Shown: positions 27,508 to 37,011, counted from the first letter of the stretch. The stretch: 64,000 bases of DNA from Mesorhizobium muleiense (GCF_900099905.1 NZ_FNEE01000018.1:1-64000); one strand, 5' to 3'. The notes: generated from the letters alone by a model not told the origin. Numbers and translations: made by a program.

Positions 27508-28407
27508 TTGGCAACACTTTGCGACCTGGCAACACGGCTACCTCTTGTGATCGGGGGACTGCTCGACCGCGAGACCAACCTCAAGCGCGGTAGGTTCCGG
27601 GAAGAAACCATGACCGACATCCTCACGGGCGCGCTGGCCGCGTTCGCCGGTCCAGAGCTCGTCATCTCCTACCCGATCGAAAAGGACACCGGGGGTGATC
27701 TTGATCTGCGGTTCTGGAACGTGTCTGAGGGTCGCGACCTTTGGGTGCGGATCCAAGCCAAGCGCCTAAACGCCGCCGTGGTCCAAAACAAGAACCGCTC
27801 CTACAGCGAGCTGCTGCATAGGCCCTCGCCCAAGCATGACTATCAATTCCGCACCCTGCGGGACACGCCCCCGCCGTGGGTCCCACTTTACCTCTTCTAC
27901 AATCATGCGAGTGTGACGATGGACCCTAACTTCAGGGGGGCTGGTCCCCTCTGTCAGCGGGGCGAACCTAGCCTTTGCGAGCGACATCGCCGCCGAACTG
28001 GAGGCGAAGCTCGCTGGTGCCAGTGGGACGCCGAAAACGGGAGCGCTTAACAAGCGTCTGTCCATCTGCGGCCTCATTTCTTTTGCCTCGAGGCACTACT
28101 TTGTCCTCGGAGCACGGTTCGGAGCGAGACGGTTCCGACACCTGATACGGTCTCTGCCTTCCTGAGAGAGCGATATGTTCGTAGCGCCCCTGCCAGGCCT
28201 CGCGAAAGGTACGGGGACGAAACCTTCCGCCGGCTATCTGAACCTCATGAGCTCATGACAGCTGATGGGATTGGTCGGACCTTGCAGGACGGTCCGGCGG
28301 TACGTATCGACCGGCAGCTCGATTACCCGTTAGTTACGTTCATCTCCGGTCGCACCGGAGACTCCCGTACGCCTGTCATCAGCGACGTGCCCTCACAGCG
28401 AGGCTGA
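27508..28407 (+). pseudogene. PD-(D/E)XK-like protein (DUF6615-like), several frameshifts
   Basis: The first frame (27508 to about 27935) gives RGRFREETMTDILTGALAAF, then KDTGGDLDLRFWN and WVRIQAKRLN. The D-L-D plus Q-A-K arrangement resembles a PD-(D/E)XK nuclease core. The protein continues in a second frame as VSGANLAFASDIAAELEAKL, and in a third as VPTPDTVSAFLRERYVRS up to VISDVPSQRG and TGA at 28407. About 300 aa can be rebuilt. The family label is tentative. The gene is probably dead. Confidence 0.55.
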
Positions 28408-28561
28408 GCTGGGGCTCGCCATTAATAGGGATTGGCTGGCTAAATTGGGGGGCGGACTAAAGACATTTGAGCCCAGCGGCCCATTTCAGGCAAAGCTTGC
28501 GTAGTAACTTTGCGCCTCATTTTGGCTCTGGTCGACTTCCAAGCACTTGACAAACTACTGG

Positions 28562-28864
28562 TCAATTCGTCGATCCAGCGGAGCGGAGGTCGGAAGAGAA
28601 CCGCGTCGCGTGGAGCCGGTCCATCTCTGTGTCGAACCGGTGCCACAGAAGAACGCCCTCCTCACCGAGCATTTCGCTGTCGCGTTGGAAGCGGTTCTCC
28701 TCGTGCACGGCGTCCAGCGGATCGCGCCAAGGGAAGATTGCCGTGGCTTCGAGCTTGGCCAGTGTCGTTTCCAGACGCGATCGGATCGCTACCCGCTCTG
28801 ATTGCGATAGCGTGTTGCGTTCGGCGTCGTCTTGCGCGAACAAGTCTGCTTGAGCGAATCTCAT
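28562..28864 (-). CDS. Hypothetical protein divergent from the methyltransferase, possibly truncated
   Basis: 100 aa beginning MRFAQADLFAQDDAERNTLS. It has a protein-like composition and a run of conserved-looking residues (IFPWRDPLDAVHEENRFQRDSEMLGEEGVLLWHRFDTEMDRLHA). The last 15 or so residues look like a shifted tail, because a neighbouring frame continues with RWIDELTSSLSSAW. It is head to head with the large methyltransferase gene (63 bases between starts), so they probably share a control region. Function unknown. Confidence 0.5.
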   Translation of the reverse strand: MRFAQADLFAQDDAERNTLSQSERVAIRSRLETTLAKLEATAIFPWRDPLDAVHEENRFQRDSEMLGEEGVLLWHRFDTEMDRLHATRFSSDLRSAGSTN

Positions 28865-28926
28865 GGTGGCAACTTATGCTCTCGCGCATGCGGCGGCAAC
28901 GGTACAGCCTCAAGCGGGAGGGGAAA

Positions 28927-31923
28927 GTGGCAAACAGTTGGCGCGGAGATCGTCTGCCCGACATCGTCCGATCGATGGCTTCCCGGCCACGACACGAGGC
29001 GTTGCGGGGCCTGATCACGGAACTGCTGCGAGAAGGCTTCGGCGCCGCGTTCAGCGAGTTAGAGCACGAGCGCTACCTTGTCGACAACAGTGGGCGGATC
29101 GACGTGGCGTGGGGCGCCACCGTGATCGAGCTGAAGAGCGATCTACGGCGCGAAGAGCGTGATGTCGTCGCCCGTATGCCCGACTATCTGGCCGATGCAA
29201 GCCGCGGCAGCGCACCTGGCCGTACCACCGTCGGTCTTGCCACCGACGGCGCGACGCTGCTCGCTTACACGCTGGATCTCGGCAGGCTCACGAGCATCGG
29301 CCGCTATGACGTCGACGTCGACCACCCCGAACGGTTGCTGACCTGGCTCGAGCCGCTGCTCTCGCCCGTTCCCGAGGTGATGCCGACACCGATCGCTGTC
29401 GCGCTCGCGTTCGGTCGATACAGCCTTGCCTTCGGCCGCGCGCACGCGCAACTGCAGCGCCTGTGGTCCGAGGTCGGCGACCATCCCGAAGTGCGGTTGA
29501 AGCGGAACCTGTGGGATGGGTTGCTGCGCCAGGTATACGGCGATGACGTGGGCAGTGATGCGCTGTTCCTCCAACACACCTACCTGACTATCCTCGTGAA
29601 GGCGATCGCGGCGCGCGTCCTCGATCTGGAAATTGGCGATCCGGCGGAGATGCTGTCGGGCCGGTTGCTGGCGAATGAGGGTATTGTCGGCGCCGTCGAG
29701 GCTGACTTCTTCGACTGGCCCCTACTCGCAACGGGCGGCGATGACCTGGTGCGTTCGCTTGCCGCCGAAACGATTCGTTTTCGCCTGCGCGATGTCAAGG
29801 TCGACGTGCTCAAGAGTCTCTACGAGAGCCTGATCGACCCCGACGAGCGCCACGACCTCGGTGAATACTACACCCCCGACTGGTTGGCCGCGCGGGTGGT
29901 CACGGCGGCTATTCCTCGCCCGCTGGAACAGCGGGTGCTCGATCCGTCCTGTGGCTCTGGGACCTTTCTGTTCCATGCGCTTCGCCGCCTGATCGAAGCC
30001 GGTCGGCAGGCTGGGGTGCCACCAGCCGAGATCGTCGAGACTTGTGCCGATCGCGTGTTCGGGATCGACGTGCACCCTGTCGCGGTCGCGCTCGCGCGCG
30101 TCACGTGGCTGCTGGCACTCGGCGATTTGGTACAGGATCGGCCGCCCACGCTCAGCGTGCCGGTTTATATGGGCGACTCGATGCAGTGGAACCTGCGACC
30201 GCTGGGCGCATCGGCCGAAGTGCTGGTCGACGTGCCGCCCAACGATCCGCCCCTGCGCATCCCCGCCGGCTTGGCGAGCGACCAACATCTGTTCGAGCGT
30301 GCGCTCGACGAGCTCAACCGCGGGCTCGACACGCTCGCCGAGCCGGAGGCCATTCGCCATGCCATCGCTCTCGCCGGCGCGACCACCGAGGACGCGGCCA
30401 TGCTCGGCCAAACGTTCGCGCAGCTCAAGGAACTCTATCTTGACGGCCGCAACCACATCTGGACTTTCATTCTGCGCAACTTGCTGCGCCCAGTGTGGCT
30501 GTCGCATCCCGATCACCGGGCTGACGTCCTGATCGGCAATCCGCCCTGGATCGTTTATCGCCACCTGAGCGCGGACATGAAGGACCGGCTGCGCGAGGCG
30601 CTGCGGAGCTACAATCTCTGGGTCGGTGGCAGTCTGGCCACACAACAGGACATGTGTGCGCTGTTTTGGGCGCGCGGCGCGGAACGCTACCTGCGCGACG
30701 GCGGCGTGCTGGCGCTCGTTCTGCCCTATGCCGCGCTCAACGCTCCCGTGTTCGCCGGAATGCGCGACGGGGGCATGGAGCGCGTGCGGGTAGCGATCAT
30801 CGGCGGTTGGGGTCTGGAGCGGGTGTGGCCGATCTTCGGTGCGCAATCCGGCAGCAGCACGACGAGCACCTGTGTGCTGTTCGGTGAGCGTGACCGTGCC
30901 GGGCCGCCGCCGGCGGAATTCGATCGCTGGGTAGGTGTGCTTCCACGGCGTGATGCCAGCGAGGCCGAGGCGGCCGAGGTGCTCGCGCATATGCGCGCGG
31001 CTTGGCCAAGGCCGAGAACGCTACTTGCTGCATCTCCATATCGGACACGCTTCCGTAATGGTGCAAGCCTCTTTCCAAGGCGCTTTGTTCTCGTGGAGTA
31101 TGCCGCAGCCGGACGCCTGCAAAGCCGCCGCGATGCGCCGCGCCTGCGCGGCCGTGTTGGTAGTCTCGACAAGCGGCCGTGGACCGGCGTCGAGCCTCCC
31201 GAGGGCCCGGTCGAACGCATATTCGTGCGTCGAATTGCGCTGGGAGAGTCCGTCGCACCTTATCGGGTCCTCGACCTCGTGACGGGCGTGGTTCCGATGG
31301 AGAGCGGTGCAATCCTCACGGCGGCAAGCGCTGACGCACGAGGCCATCGTGGCCTTGCGGCGTGGTTGCGCGATGCCGAAACGAAGTGGAACGAGCATAG
31401 CAACAAGGGGGTAGACGGCGCGCCTCGTATGACGCTGACGCGGTCGCTAAACCACCTTCAAAAACTGGTGGCGCAGGCGGCGAGATCGCCGATTCGAGTT
31501 CTCTACACCAAAGCTGGAACGCGATTGAGCGCGTGCTGGCTAGAGGACGACGATGTGATTATCGACCACAAGGCCTATTGGTCGGCCGCCAACTCACTCG
31601 AAGAAGCCGCGTACGTTGCTGCCGTCCTGAACACGAGTATTGTGCTTGATCGCGTAAAGGACCTTCAGCCAGTCGGACAGCGAGATCCGCGTGACTTCGA
31701 CAATCTCGTCTGGACGCTGCCTATCCCTGAATTCGACGCTTCCGAGGCACTGCACGTGGACCTTGCCGCGGCGGCGCTGCACGCTGCCGGAATCGCCGCC
31801 CGCATCGAACTACCCGACAGCGCGCACTTCACCGCCAAGCGGCGGGCGATCCGGCAAACACTAGTCGACGACGGCGTAGCGGAAACGATCGAACGCCTTG
31901 TCGACGCGCTACTTCCACCTTGA
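28927..31923 (+). CDS. Large nuclease-N6-adenine methyltransferase (type IIG-like or DISARM class 1 methylase)
   Basis: 998 aa from GTG 28927, which has a GGGAGG ribosome site. The longer ORF start would overlap the divergent gene and lacks family character. Near the N-terminus, D59 (GRIDVAW) and E68-L-K70 form a PD-(D/E)XK-like motif. A helical linker follows, then the N6_Mtase core with SAM motif I D339-P-S-C-G-S-G-T-F and catalytic motif IV N538-P-P-W541. The C-terminal third resembles a target-recognition region. A type IIG restriction-modification enzyme would fit a single polypeptide. The broken DISARM drmA further on makes a DrmMI-type role a real alternative. It is the largest uninterrupted gene of this decaying region. 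Confidence 0.8.
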   Translation: MANSWRGDRLPDIVRSMASRPRHEALRGLITELLREGFGAAFSELEHERYLVDNSGRIDVAWGATVIELKSDLRREERDVVARMPDYLADASRGSAPGRTTVGLATDGATLLAYTLDLGRLTSIGRYDVDVDHPERLLTWLEPLLSPVPEVMPTPIAVALAFGRYSLAFGRAHAQLQRLWSEVGDHPEVRLKRNLWDGLLRQVYGDDVGSDALFLQHTYLTILVKAIAARVLDLEIGDPAEMLSGRLLANEGIVGAVEADFFDWPLLATGGDDLVRSLAAETIRFRLRDVKVDVLKSLYESLIDPDERHDLGEYYTPDWLAARVVTAAIPRPLEQRVLDPSCGSGTFLFHALRRLIEAGRQAGVPPAEIVETCADRVFGIDVHPVAVALARVTWLLALGDLVQDRPPTLSVPVYMGDSMQWNLRPLGASAEVLVDVPPNDPPLRIPAGLASDQHLFERALDELNRGLDTLAEPEAIRHAIALAGATTEDAAMLGQTFAQLKELYLDGRNHIWTFILRNLLRPVWLSHPDHRADVLIGNPPWIVYRHLSADMKDRLREALRSYNLWVGGSLATQQDMCALFWARGAERYLRDGGVLALVLPYAALNAPVFAGMRDGGMERVRVAIIGGWGLERVWPIFGAQSGSSTTSTCVLFGERDRAGPPPAEFDRWVGVLPRRDASEAEAAEVLAHMRAAWPRPRTLLAASPYRTRFRNGASLFPRRFVLVEYAAAGRLQSRRDAPRLRGRVGSLDKRPWTGVEPPEGPVERIFVRRIALGESVAPYRVLDLVTGVVPMESGAILTAASADARGHRGLAAWLRDAETKWNEHSNKGVDGAPRMTLTRSLNHLQKLVAQAARSPIRVLYTKAGTRLSACWLEDDDVIIDHKAYWSAANSLEEAAYVAAVLNTSIVLDRVKDLQPVGQRDPRDFDNLVWTLPIPEFDASEALHVDLAAAALHAAGIAARIELPDSAHFTAKRRAIRQTLVDDGVAETIERLVDALLPP

Positions 31924-32105
31924 CACCCGCACTAGAGAAGGTCCGCTATCGGAACCAATCCGCCCGTCCCCTGCCGTCCGCTCCCGGGCCTTATGCTGCC
32001 CCTTAGCCTGACGAATTGCAGAGTGCCGTTAAACCAAGTCATATAATTCGTGTCCACTTGCTATGCATTCGAATGTTAATATATTGTGCGTATGAGAGGT
32101 CGTAA

Positions 32106-32444
32106 TTTGTCATAACCTACGCACAGCTCGCACACTCCAAGGCGGTCTCAGGCTTTGTCGATAGCCTTCAGGAGCCGCGCACGCCTTATATCTCGCCGAA
32201 GCGCCTGTCGCAGGCGCTGGGCGTGAAGGTGGCCAATCTGGCACAGTTGACCGGGGTTCATCGCAACACGCTCCGCAATCCCTCATCGGAACGCCTGCAG
32301 GGCCGGATGCGCGAGATGGTACAAGTGATCTCGGCCGCGACGGAGCTCACCGGCGACGTCGACAAGGCGATCTACTGGTATCGCAACGAACCGATCGCCG
32401 ACTATGGCCACCACACGGCTGCCGATAGGGTGCTACAGGGCTGA
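32106..32444 (+). pseudogene. DUF2384 (MbcA/ParS/Xre) antitoxin, truncated
   Basis: The frame reads YISPKRLSQALGVKVANLAQLTGVHRNTLRNPSSERLQGRMREMV, then AIYWYRNEPIADYGHHTAADRVLQG and TGA. This is the Xre helix-turn-helix plus the DUF2384 C-terminal domain of RES-Xre type antitoxins. No ATG, GTG or TTG occurs in frame near the expected start (first codons after the stop at 32103 are TTT GTC ATA). The last 10-15 residues are replaced by IS110 sequence beginning at 32445. The RES toxin gene that should follow is absent. Confidence 0.75.
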
Positions 32445-32446
32445 GC

Positions 32447-32980
32447 ATGCTCGTCGCGTTGGTTGAGGACGAGGGGCACGACCTCATTCCCCCGCTTGCC
32501 CGATCGGCCCTACAGCAATTGCGTGAGGTGCACGAGAAGGTCGGTGAGCTGGACCGACAGATTCACATCTGGCATCGTTCGCACGAGTTGATCCGTCGCC
32601 TCGAAACGATCCCCGGCATCGGTCCGATCACCGCCAGCGCAATCGTTGCGACCGTGACAGATGCTTCCCTGTTCAAATCCGGCCGGCAACTCGCGGCTTG
32701 GCTTGGCCTGGTGCCGCGACAGAACTCATCCGGAGGAAAGGATCGGCTCGGGCGGATCAGCAAGCAAGGCGATCCCTACATCCGTCGCCTTCTTGTTGTG
32801 GGAGCCCATGCCGTGCTTCGCTTCTGTCGTAAGGGCAAAGCGGCACCCACTCGCTGGGCTGCCGAGCTTCTGGCGAAAAAGCCGTACAACGTCGTTGCGG
32901 TGGCCTTGGCAAACAAGATGGCCCGGATCGTCTGGGCGCTGATGACTACGGGCAAGCGCTTCGCGGATTCACCGGCGTAG
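32447..32980 (+). pseudogene. IS110/IS1111-type transposase, C-terminal part
   Basis: 177 aa with RRLETIPGIGPITASAIVATVTDASLFKSGRQLAAWLGLVPRQNSSGGKDRLGRISKQGDPYIRRLL, the IS116/IS110/IS902 C-terminal domain including the serine region. The N-terminal DEDD RuvC-like domain is missing; the sequence upstream is the antitoxin gene. Inactive alone. Its left junction marks the deletion that removed the antitoxin tail and the toxin. Confidence 0.85.
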
Positions 32981-33199
32981 TGACGTAGTCGCAGAGGATG
33001 CACAGAGGTTGGTGAGGTGCTGATGGTGTGATGACCGACGGTCGAACCGGGATCGGAAAAACCCGCTCAGTGGGTGCCGCTCAAAAAGCGCGTTGACCTG
33101 TCTGGGATCCGATCCGCGGACTTCAAGGCCAGCGGCATGAACAGGCCGCACTCAAAGGCCGAATACATGCCTGCACCCGACCAACCTGTCATCAATGTC

Positions 33200-33517
33200 A
33201 GAAAGCCCTTGCCACGCGGAGGCTGTCCATACATGCACTGTCTTCTCGGATCCGAGACCGGAAAGGCCGCGCTCGGCGATCTCGATCTTGGCGCCGACTG
33301 CGTGCGGCACGCACGAATGTTTTTCGACCGTCCCGACTATGACCTCGCCTCAGCAGTCCCGGGCAGCTTCGCGATCGCGCCCGCTCCAAAGATGGTGGAC
33401 GCGCTCACGCGCGACTATGCCAATACGGCGGCCATGATCTTCGGCACTCCGCCGAGTTTCGATGACATTCTGGAATCAGCACGGCAGATTGAGCAGGACA
33501 TCAACACCCATTCCTAG
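33200..33517 (+). pseudogene. AbiEii/AbiGii-type nucleotidyltransferase toxin, C-terminal remnant
   Basis: The 3 prime end reads AVPGSFAIAPAPKMVDALTRDYANTAAMIFGTPPSFDDILESARQIEQDIN, the characteristic end of AbiEii-like toxins (an xFGxPPSFDxIL pattern). The nucleotidyltransferase core (GS motif) is missing. The upstream part of the open frame does not look like the family. The antitoxin AbiEi is not seen. Confidence 0.65.
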
Positions 33518-33563
33518 TCGCCTGGCCACGTCGCCGGGGCATCATCAAGGCGGTGTCGAGCAA

Positions 33564-33990
33564 ATGGTCTGCTACTTCAAACCCGAGGGCATCGAAAAAC
33601 ATCACGCTGGCCGAGAGGACATGCATTGGCAGTTCGCTGAACTGCGGGATCGCTTTCTTGGTCGTAAGTATCAAACCGAGCGTGGCCACGAGTTCGAAAT
33701 CACCGAGAGGGACACGGTCTTCGACGCGACGCTGACTATCCAGGCAGCATTGGCAGCCGCACAGCAGGCTGCGGAGGACGAGGATTTATTAGGCGAAGGC
33801 ACCGCCGACGTGCCCCCTGTAGAGTCGCCTGACTGGCTTCTAACCAGAGAAGAAGTAGCCATTCTCCAAGAGGCCGGCGTCGAACTGGAAGATGAGTACG
33901 CGCGCAACCTCGAGCGCTTAATGGAGGGTCCTGCACAGTCTCCGTTTCGTCTCCCAACGCACCAAAAAGGCAACTGCGCAGAGCAAGCCT
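33564..33990 (+). pseudogene. Unrecognised gene fragment
   Basis: From ATG 33564 the frame reads MVCYFKPEGIEKHHAGRED, then a helical acidic segment (ATLTIQAALAAAQQAAEDEDLLGEG) and DWLLTREEVAILQEAGVELEDEYARNLERLMEGPAQSP. It looks like real protein, perhaps the C-terminal portion of a larger one. The frame then runs into the reverse of the CBS-HEPN gene, so its true end is unclear. No family is recognised. Confidence 0.4.
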
Positions 33991-33998
33991 TCTATCCA

Positions 33999-34444
33999 TC
34001 AATCTCCCTTTTCAAAATCATCATATCTCTGACCAACACTGCGATATTTTTCGCGGCGGAAGGAGCCAGGCACAGTCATTTCATGCGCAACAGCATTTCT
34101 AAGTTTCTCAGCTCGCCGGAACACGTCGGCGGCCGATGTCGCGCTCCGGGGGAGCTCTATTCCTTTTCGAACAATATCAGATTTGTCGCAGAACTGAGTG
34201 AATAGGATCTCGTCCACAAATCCATCATCACTCTTCGCATCGGCGATCACTTGAGAAATCTTCTTTCTTCTTTCGGCGCTAAGCTTCTCCAGCCAGCGGC
34301 CCGGCGTTTCGAAGCGTCTCCCTATCGCATCCGCCATGGACATCTCGAATGCTGTCACGAGAGCAAAGAGCGCTGCTCGCACTGGCAATTTCTGCATGCT
34401 GAAATGCTGACGAGACCTTCGATCTGGCGTGAGGAAACAACTAG
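33999..34444 (-). pseudogene. CBS-HEPN protein, C-terminal half (split by IS)
   Basis: The minus strand gives LPVRAALFALVTAFEMSMADAIGRRFETPGRWLEKLSAERRKKISQVI and ends with VFRRAEKLRNAVAHEMTVPG. RNAVAH is an R-N-x-x-x-H HEPN motif. The segment just inside the IS junction reads LVVSSRQIEGLVSIS, the end of a CBS domain, which continues the N-terminal half found at 36746-37011. One base appears lost between LVSIS and LQKLPV. The gene is inactivated by the insertion and has further frameshifts. Confidence 0.8.
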
Positions 34445-34511
34445 GGTCAGGACCCATTAAATTGTTGAGTTGAAGGAGCGATGATGATTCAAGGTGGCTG
34501 GAGGTGCCACC

Positions 34512-35278
34512 ATGGGTGATTTGTTACTGCTGTCGCCGACGCAGATGCGGCGGATCGAGCCATTCTTTCCACGCTCGCACGGGGTACCTCGGGTCGATGA
34601 CCGACGGGTGCTGAGCGGGATTCTGTTCGTGATCCGTAACGGGCTGCGCTGGCGGGATGTGCCGGCCGCCTATGGTCCGCACAAGACGATCTACAACCGG
34701 TTCATTCGCTGGAGCCGGCTGGGTGTGTTCAACCGCATTCTGGCCGAACTCTCGGCCCGGGGCGGCGGCACAGACAAGCTGATGATCGATGCCACCCATC
34801 TCAAGGCGCATCGCACGGCAGCCAGCCTGCTCAAAAAGGGGCTCTACCCCGATGTATCGGACGGACCAGAGGCGGTCTGACCACCAAGCTGCAGGTGGTT
34901 TGCGACGACCAGGGACGTCCGTTGCTGCTGCACCTGAGCGAAGGCCAGGCCAACGATCACAGAACCGCCGCTGCCGTGCTCGACGAACTGCCACCTGCCC
35001 GCCATCTGCTGGCCGATCGGGCCTACAGTTCCACTGGCTTCCGCGAGGCGCTCATCGGCAAGGGCATCACACCCTGCATCCCGCCTCATGCCAAGCACCG
35101 TGTCCAGCACAGCTATGATCCGCTGCTCTACAGGCAGCGCCACAGGATCGAGAACATGTTCGCCCGCCTCAAGGACTGGCGACGCATCCACACTCGATAC
35201 GACCGATGCGCGCACACATTCTTGTCAGCAATCGCCTTCGCTGCAGCGTTCATCTTCTGGATCAATGAGATGCTGTAA
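34512..35278 (+). CDS. IS5/IS427-type transposase, two frames
   Basis: The first frame starts at ATG 34512 (MGDLLLLSPTQMRRIEPFFPRSHGV; IDATHLKAHRTAASLLKKGLYP carries the first catalytic D). It stops at 34880. The second frame resumes at about 34865 with IGRTRGGLTTKLQVVCDDQGRPL, continues with LADRAYSS and ends with RQRHRIENMFARLKDWRRIHTRYDR, which carries the final E. A CCCC run at 34848-34852 is a natural site for the -1 frameshift that IS427-group elements use. The last residues before the stop at 35278 (FWINEML) come from the IS110 insertion. Confidence 0.88.
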
Positions 35279-35371
35279 CGGGGCCTGCGTCGTGCGCTGC
35301 CCGTTACCGATTGCATGCTGACCGGTTGCCGCCGACGCTCCCGTATCTGATTCTGACAGGAGGATTACGGG

Positions 35372-36406
35372 ATGAAACTGTTCATTGGGTTGGATGTCTC
35401 ACTCGCCAAGACTGCGGTCTGCATTGTCAGCGAGCACGGCAAGATCGTGAAGGAGGCTGAGGTCGGCAGCGATCCCGCGGCGCTGACGCAATTCGCGCTG
35501 GAGCAACAGGGCGAAATTGCGATGATCGGGATGGAAGCCGGGCCGTTGTCGCAATGGCTACACCGGGGGCTGACCGAAGCCGGCCTGGAAGTGGTTCTGA
35601 TGGATACCCGGCAAGTGAAGGGTGCTCTGAAAGCCATGCCGATCAAGACAGACCGGCGCGATGCTGAAGGTATTGCCCGGCTGCTACATTTGGGCTGGTT
35701 CCGGCCAGTCCATTGCAAGTCGGTGTCTGCCCAGGAGATCCGCGCACTCCTCGGGGCGCGCAAATCCATCCAGCAGGGCGTGATCGCTCTGGAAATGTCC
35801 TTGCGCGGGTTATTGCGGAACTTCGGCTTGAAAGTCGGCGCAATCTCCAAAGGACGGTTTGATGCTCGCATTCAGGAACTGGTTGCCAGCAACACTACGC
35901 TGGTGGCGGCAACCGAGCCGATGCTTCGCGCCCGTGCCACCCTCCGCCATGAACTGGCGCGACTGGAGCGGCATGTGCGCAGCCTAGCACAGGACGACCC
36001 GACCTGCCGCTTGCTGATGACCATGCCGGCCGTTGGCGCGGTGGTCGCATTGACCTTCAAGTCGGCCGTGGATGATCCGGCTCGGTTCTCGTCGTCGAAG
36101 AAAGTCGGCCCGTGGGTCGGCCTCCCCCCTTCACGGCAGCAGTCCGGCGAGCGCGACGTGACAGGCGGTATCACCAAAGCCGGTGACGCCCATTTACGCC
36201 GCGCCTTATGCCAGGCCGCAACCGTCATGATGAACCGGGGCCGTGGGTCGTGGTTGCGGACATGGGCCTCGCGGGTCGCGAAACGGCGCGGCACCAAGCG
36301 GGCCATGGTGGCCTTGGCGCGTCGGATCGGTGTGATCCTGCATCGGATGTGGCTGGACGGAAGAAACTTCCGCTGGGAAGGAGCGCCAGAGCCGATCCAT
36401 GCATGA
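35372..36406 (+). CDS. IS110-family transposase, complete
   Basis: 344 aa. The N-terminal DEDD RuvC-like domain begins MKLFIGLDVSLAKTAVCIV (first D) with IGMEAGPLSQWL (E) and IKTDRRDAEGIARLL (DD). The C-terminal IS116/IS110/IS902 domain has LLMTMPAVGAVVALTFKSAVDDPARF and the GGITKAGDAHLRRAL segment. A ribosome site AGGAGG precedes the ATG. About 330 bases downstream without a gene could hold the guide (bridge/seek) RNA of the element. Probably active or recently so, given its intact frame. Confidence 0.9.
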   Translation: MKLFIGLDVSLAKTAVCIVSEHGKIVKEAEVGSDPAALTQFALEQQGEIAMIGMEAGPLSQWLHRGLTEAGLEVVLMDTRQVKGALKAMPIKTDRRDAEGIARLLHLGWFRPVHCKSVSAQEIRALLGARKSIQQGVIALEMSLRGLLRNFGLKVGAISKGRFDARIQELVASNTTLVAATEPMLRARATLRHELARLERHVRSLAQDDPTCRLLMTMPAVGAVVALTFKSAVDDPARFSSSKKVGPWVGLPPSRQQSGERDVTGGITKAGDAHLRRALCQAATVMMNRGRGSWLRTWASRVAKRRGTKRAMVALARRIGVILHRMWLDGRNFRWEGAPEPIHA

Positions 36407-36735
36407 GCTAATCTCCGTGTTGATGTCTGCCTGAGCGCAGACCTGCGAGGTCCCCGACCCGGGACGTGGTCCCGATGACGCCGCGGTCTGGACTGATGCC
36501 GCCCCGCCGGGCGAGCACGCCAATGAGATGGGCGCATCGGAACCATATTGGACAAGCATCATGTTGGCGGCCGCCGCGCCGACCACGGACCGAAGCATGA
36601 ACCCGGGCAGAACCTCATACGGCAGGAAAGCAGGCGATATAGCACAACCAAAATGCAATCACGCTCTCCGCACACCCGGATGGGCGATCCCTTCTTGCAT
36701 CAAATTTGCCTTGACGAGGACGGCCCCGTTACCGA
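36407..36735. ncRNA. Possible IS110-family bridge/seek RNA region
   Basis: The 330-base stretch between the transposase stop and the end of the IS nest has no gene and is rich in short inverted repeats. One is CTGAGCGCAG near 36432. Another is GAGGTCCCCGACCCGGGACGTGGTCCCGATG near 36448-36478. IS110/IS1111-type elements encode a structured guide RNA in a long non-coding end. The assignment rests on position and family knowledge only. Confidence 0.35.
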
Positions 36736-36745
36736 AGTCCTGACC

Positions 36746-37011
36746 CTAGCCGACACGGCCTTTGGTCGGCGTCTCGGATGAAGTCTAGAAATGCTTGCGT
36801 CGGCTCCAACCAACGTCTCTTCTGGAGCGGAAACACGCTCAGAGATTTTTCCACTCGGCGGTGTCGCGTCGAAGAAGCGTTCTGCAAAGAATAGTCCCCC
36901 GAAACCACCGTCATGAACCACAGGGACATAGCTGTGACGATTGATATTTCGCGTAGTTAGATCGGAAACCGACTCGCAAGTCATAAGATGAGCTCTAGGT
37001 GTCATTATCAT
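36746..37011 (-). pseudogene. CBS-HEPN protein, N-terminal half (split by IS)
   Basis: The minus strand starts MIMTPRAHLMTCESVSDLTTRNINRHSYVPVVHDGGFGGLFFAERFF, which resembles the start of a CBS pair, and continues to ETLVGADASI. A +1 frameshift then leads into FLDFIRDADQRPCRL at the CTAG junction. Joined to the CTAG at 34441-34444 it continues in frame as R-L-V-V-S-S-R, proving that the two halves were one gene. Confidence 0.75.

Larger units (their letters stand above)
34445..36745 (+). mobile_element. IS5-family (IS427-like) element carrying a nested IS110-family element
   Basis: The ends are inverted repeats GGTCAGGAC (34445-34453) and GTCCTGACC (36737-36745), flanked by the direct repeat CTAG at 34441-34444 and 36746-36749. 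The left part encodes the IS5-family transposase. An IS110-family element with its own transposase fills the 3 prime part, between about 35270 and 36735. The total of 2301 bp is therefore a nest of two ISs. The insertion splits the CBS-HEPN gene. Confidence 0.85.

Noticed and set aside
29722..30990. 422-aa minus-strand ORF
   Set aside because: Opposite the methyltransferase gene, with no recognisable domain and a composition typical of an antisense frame.
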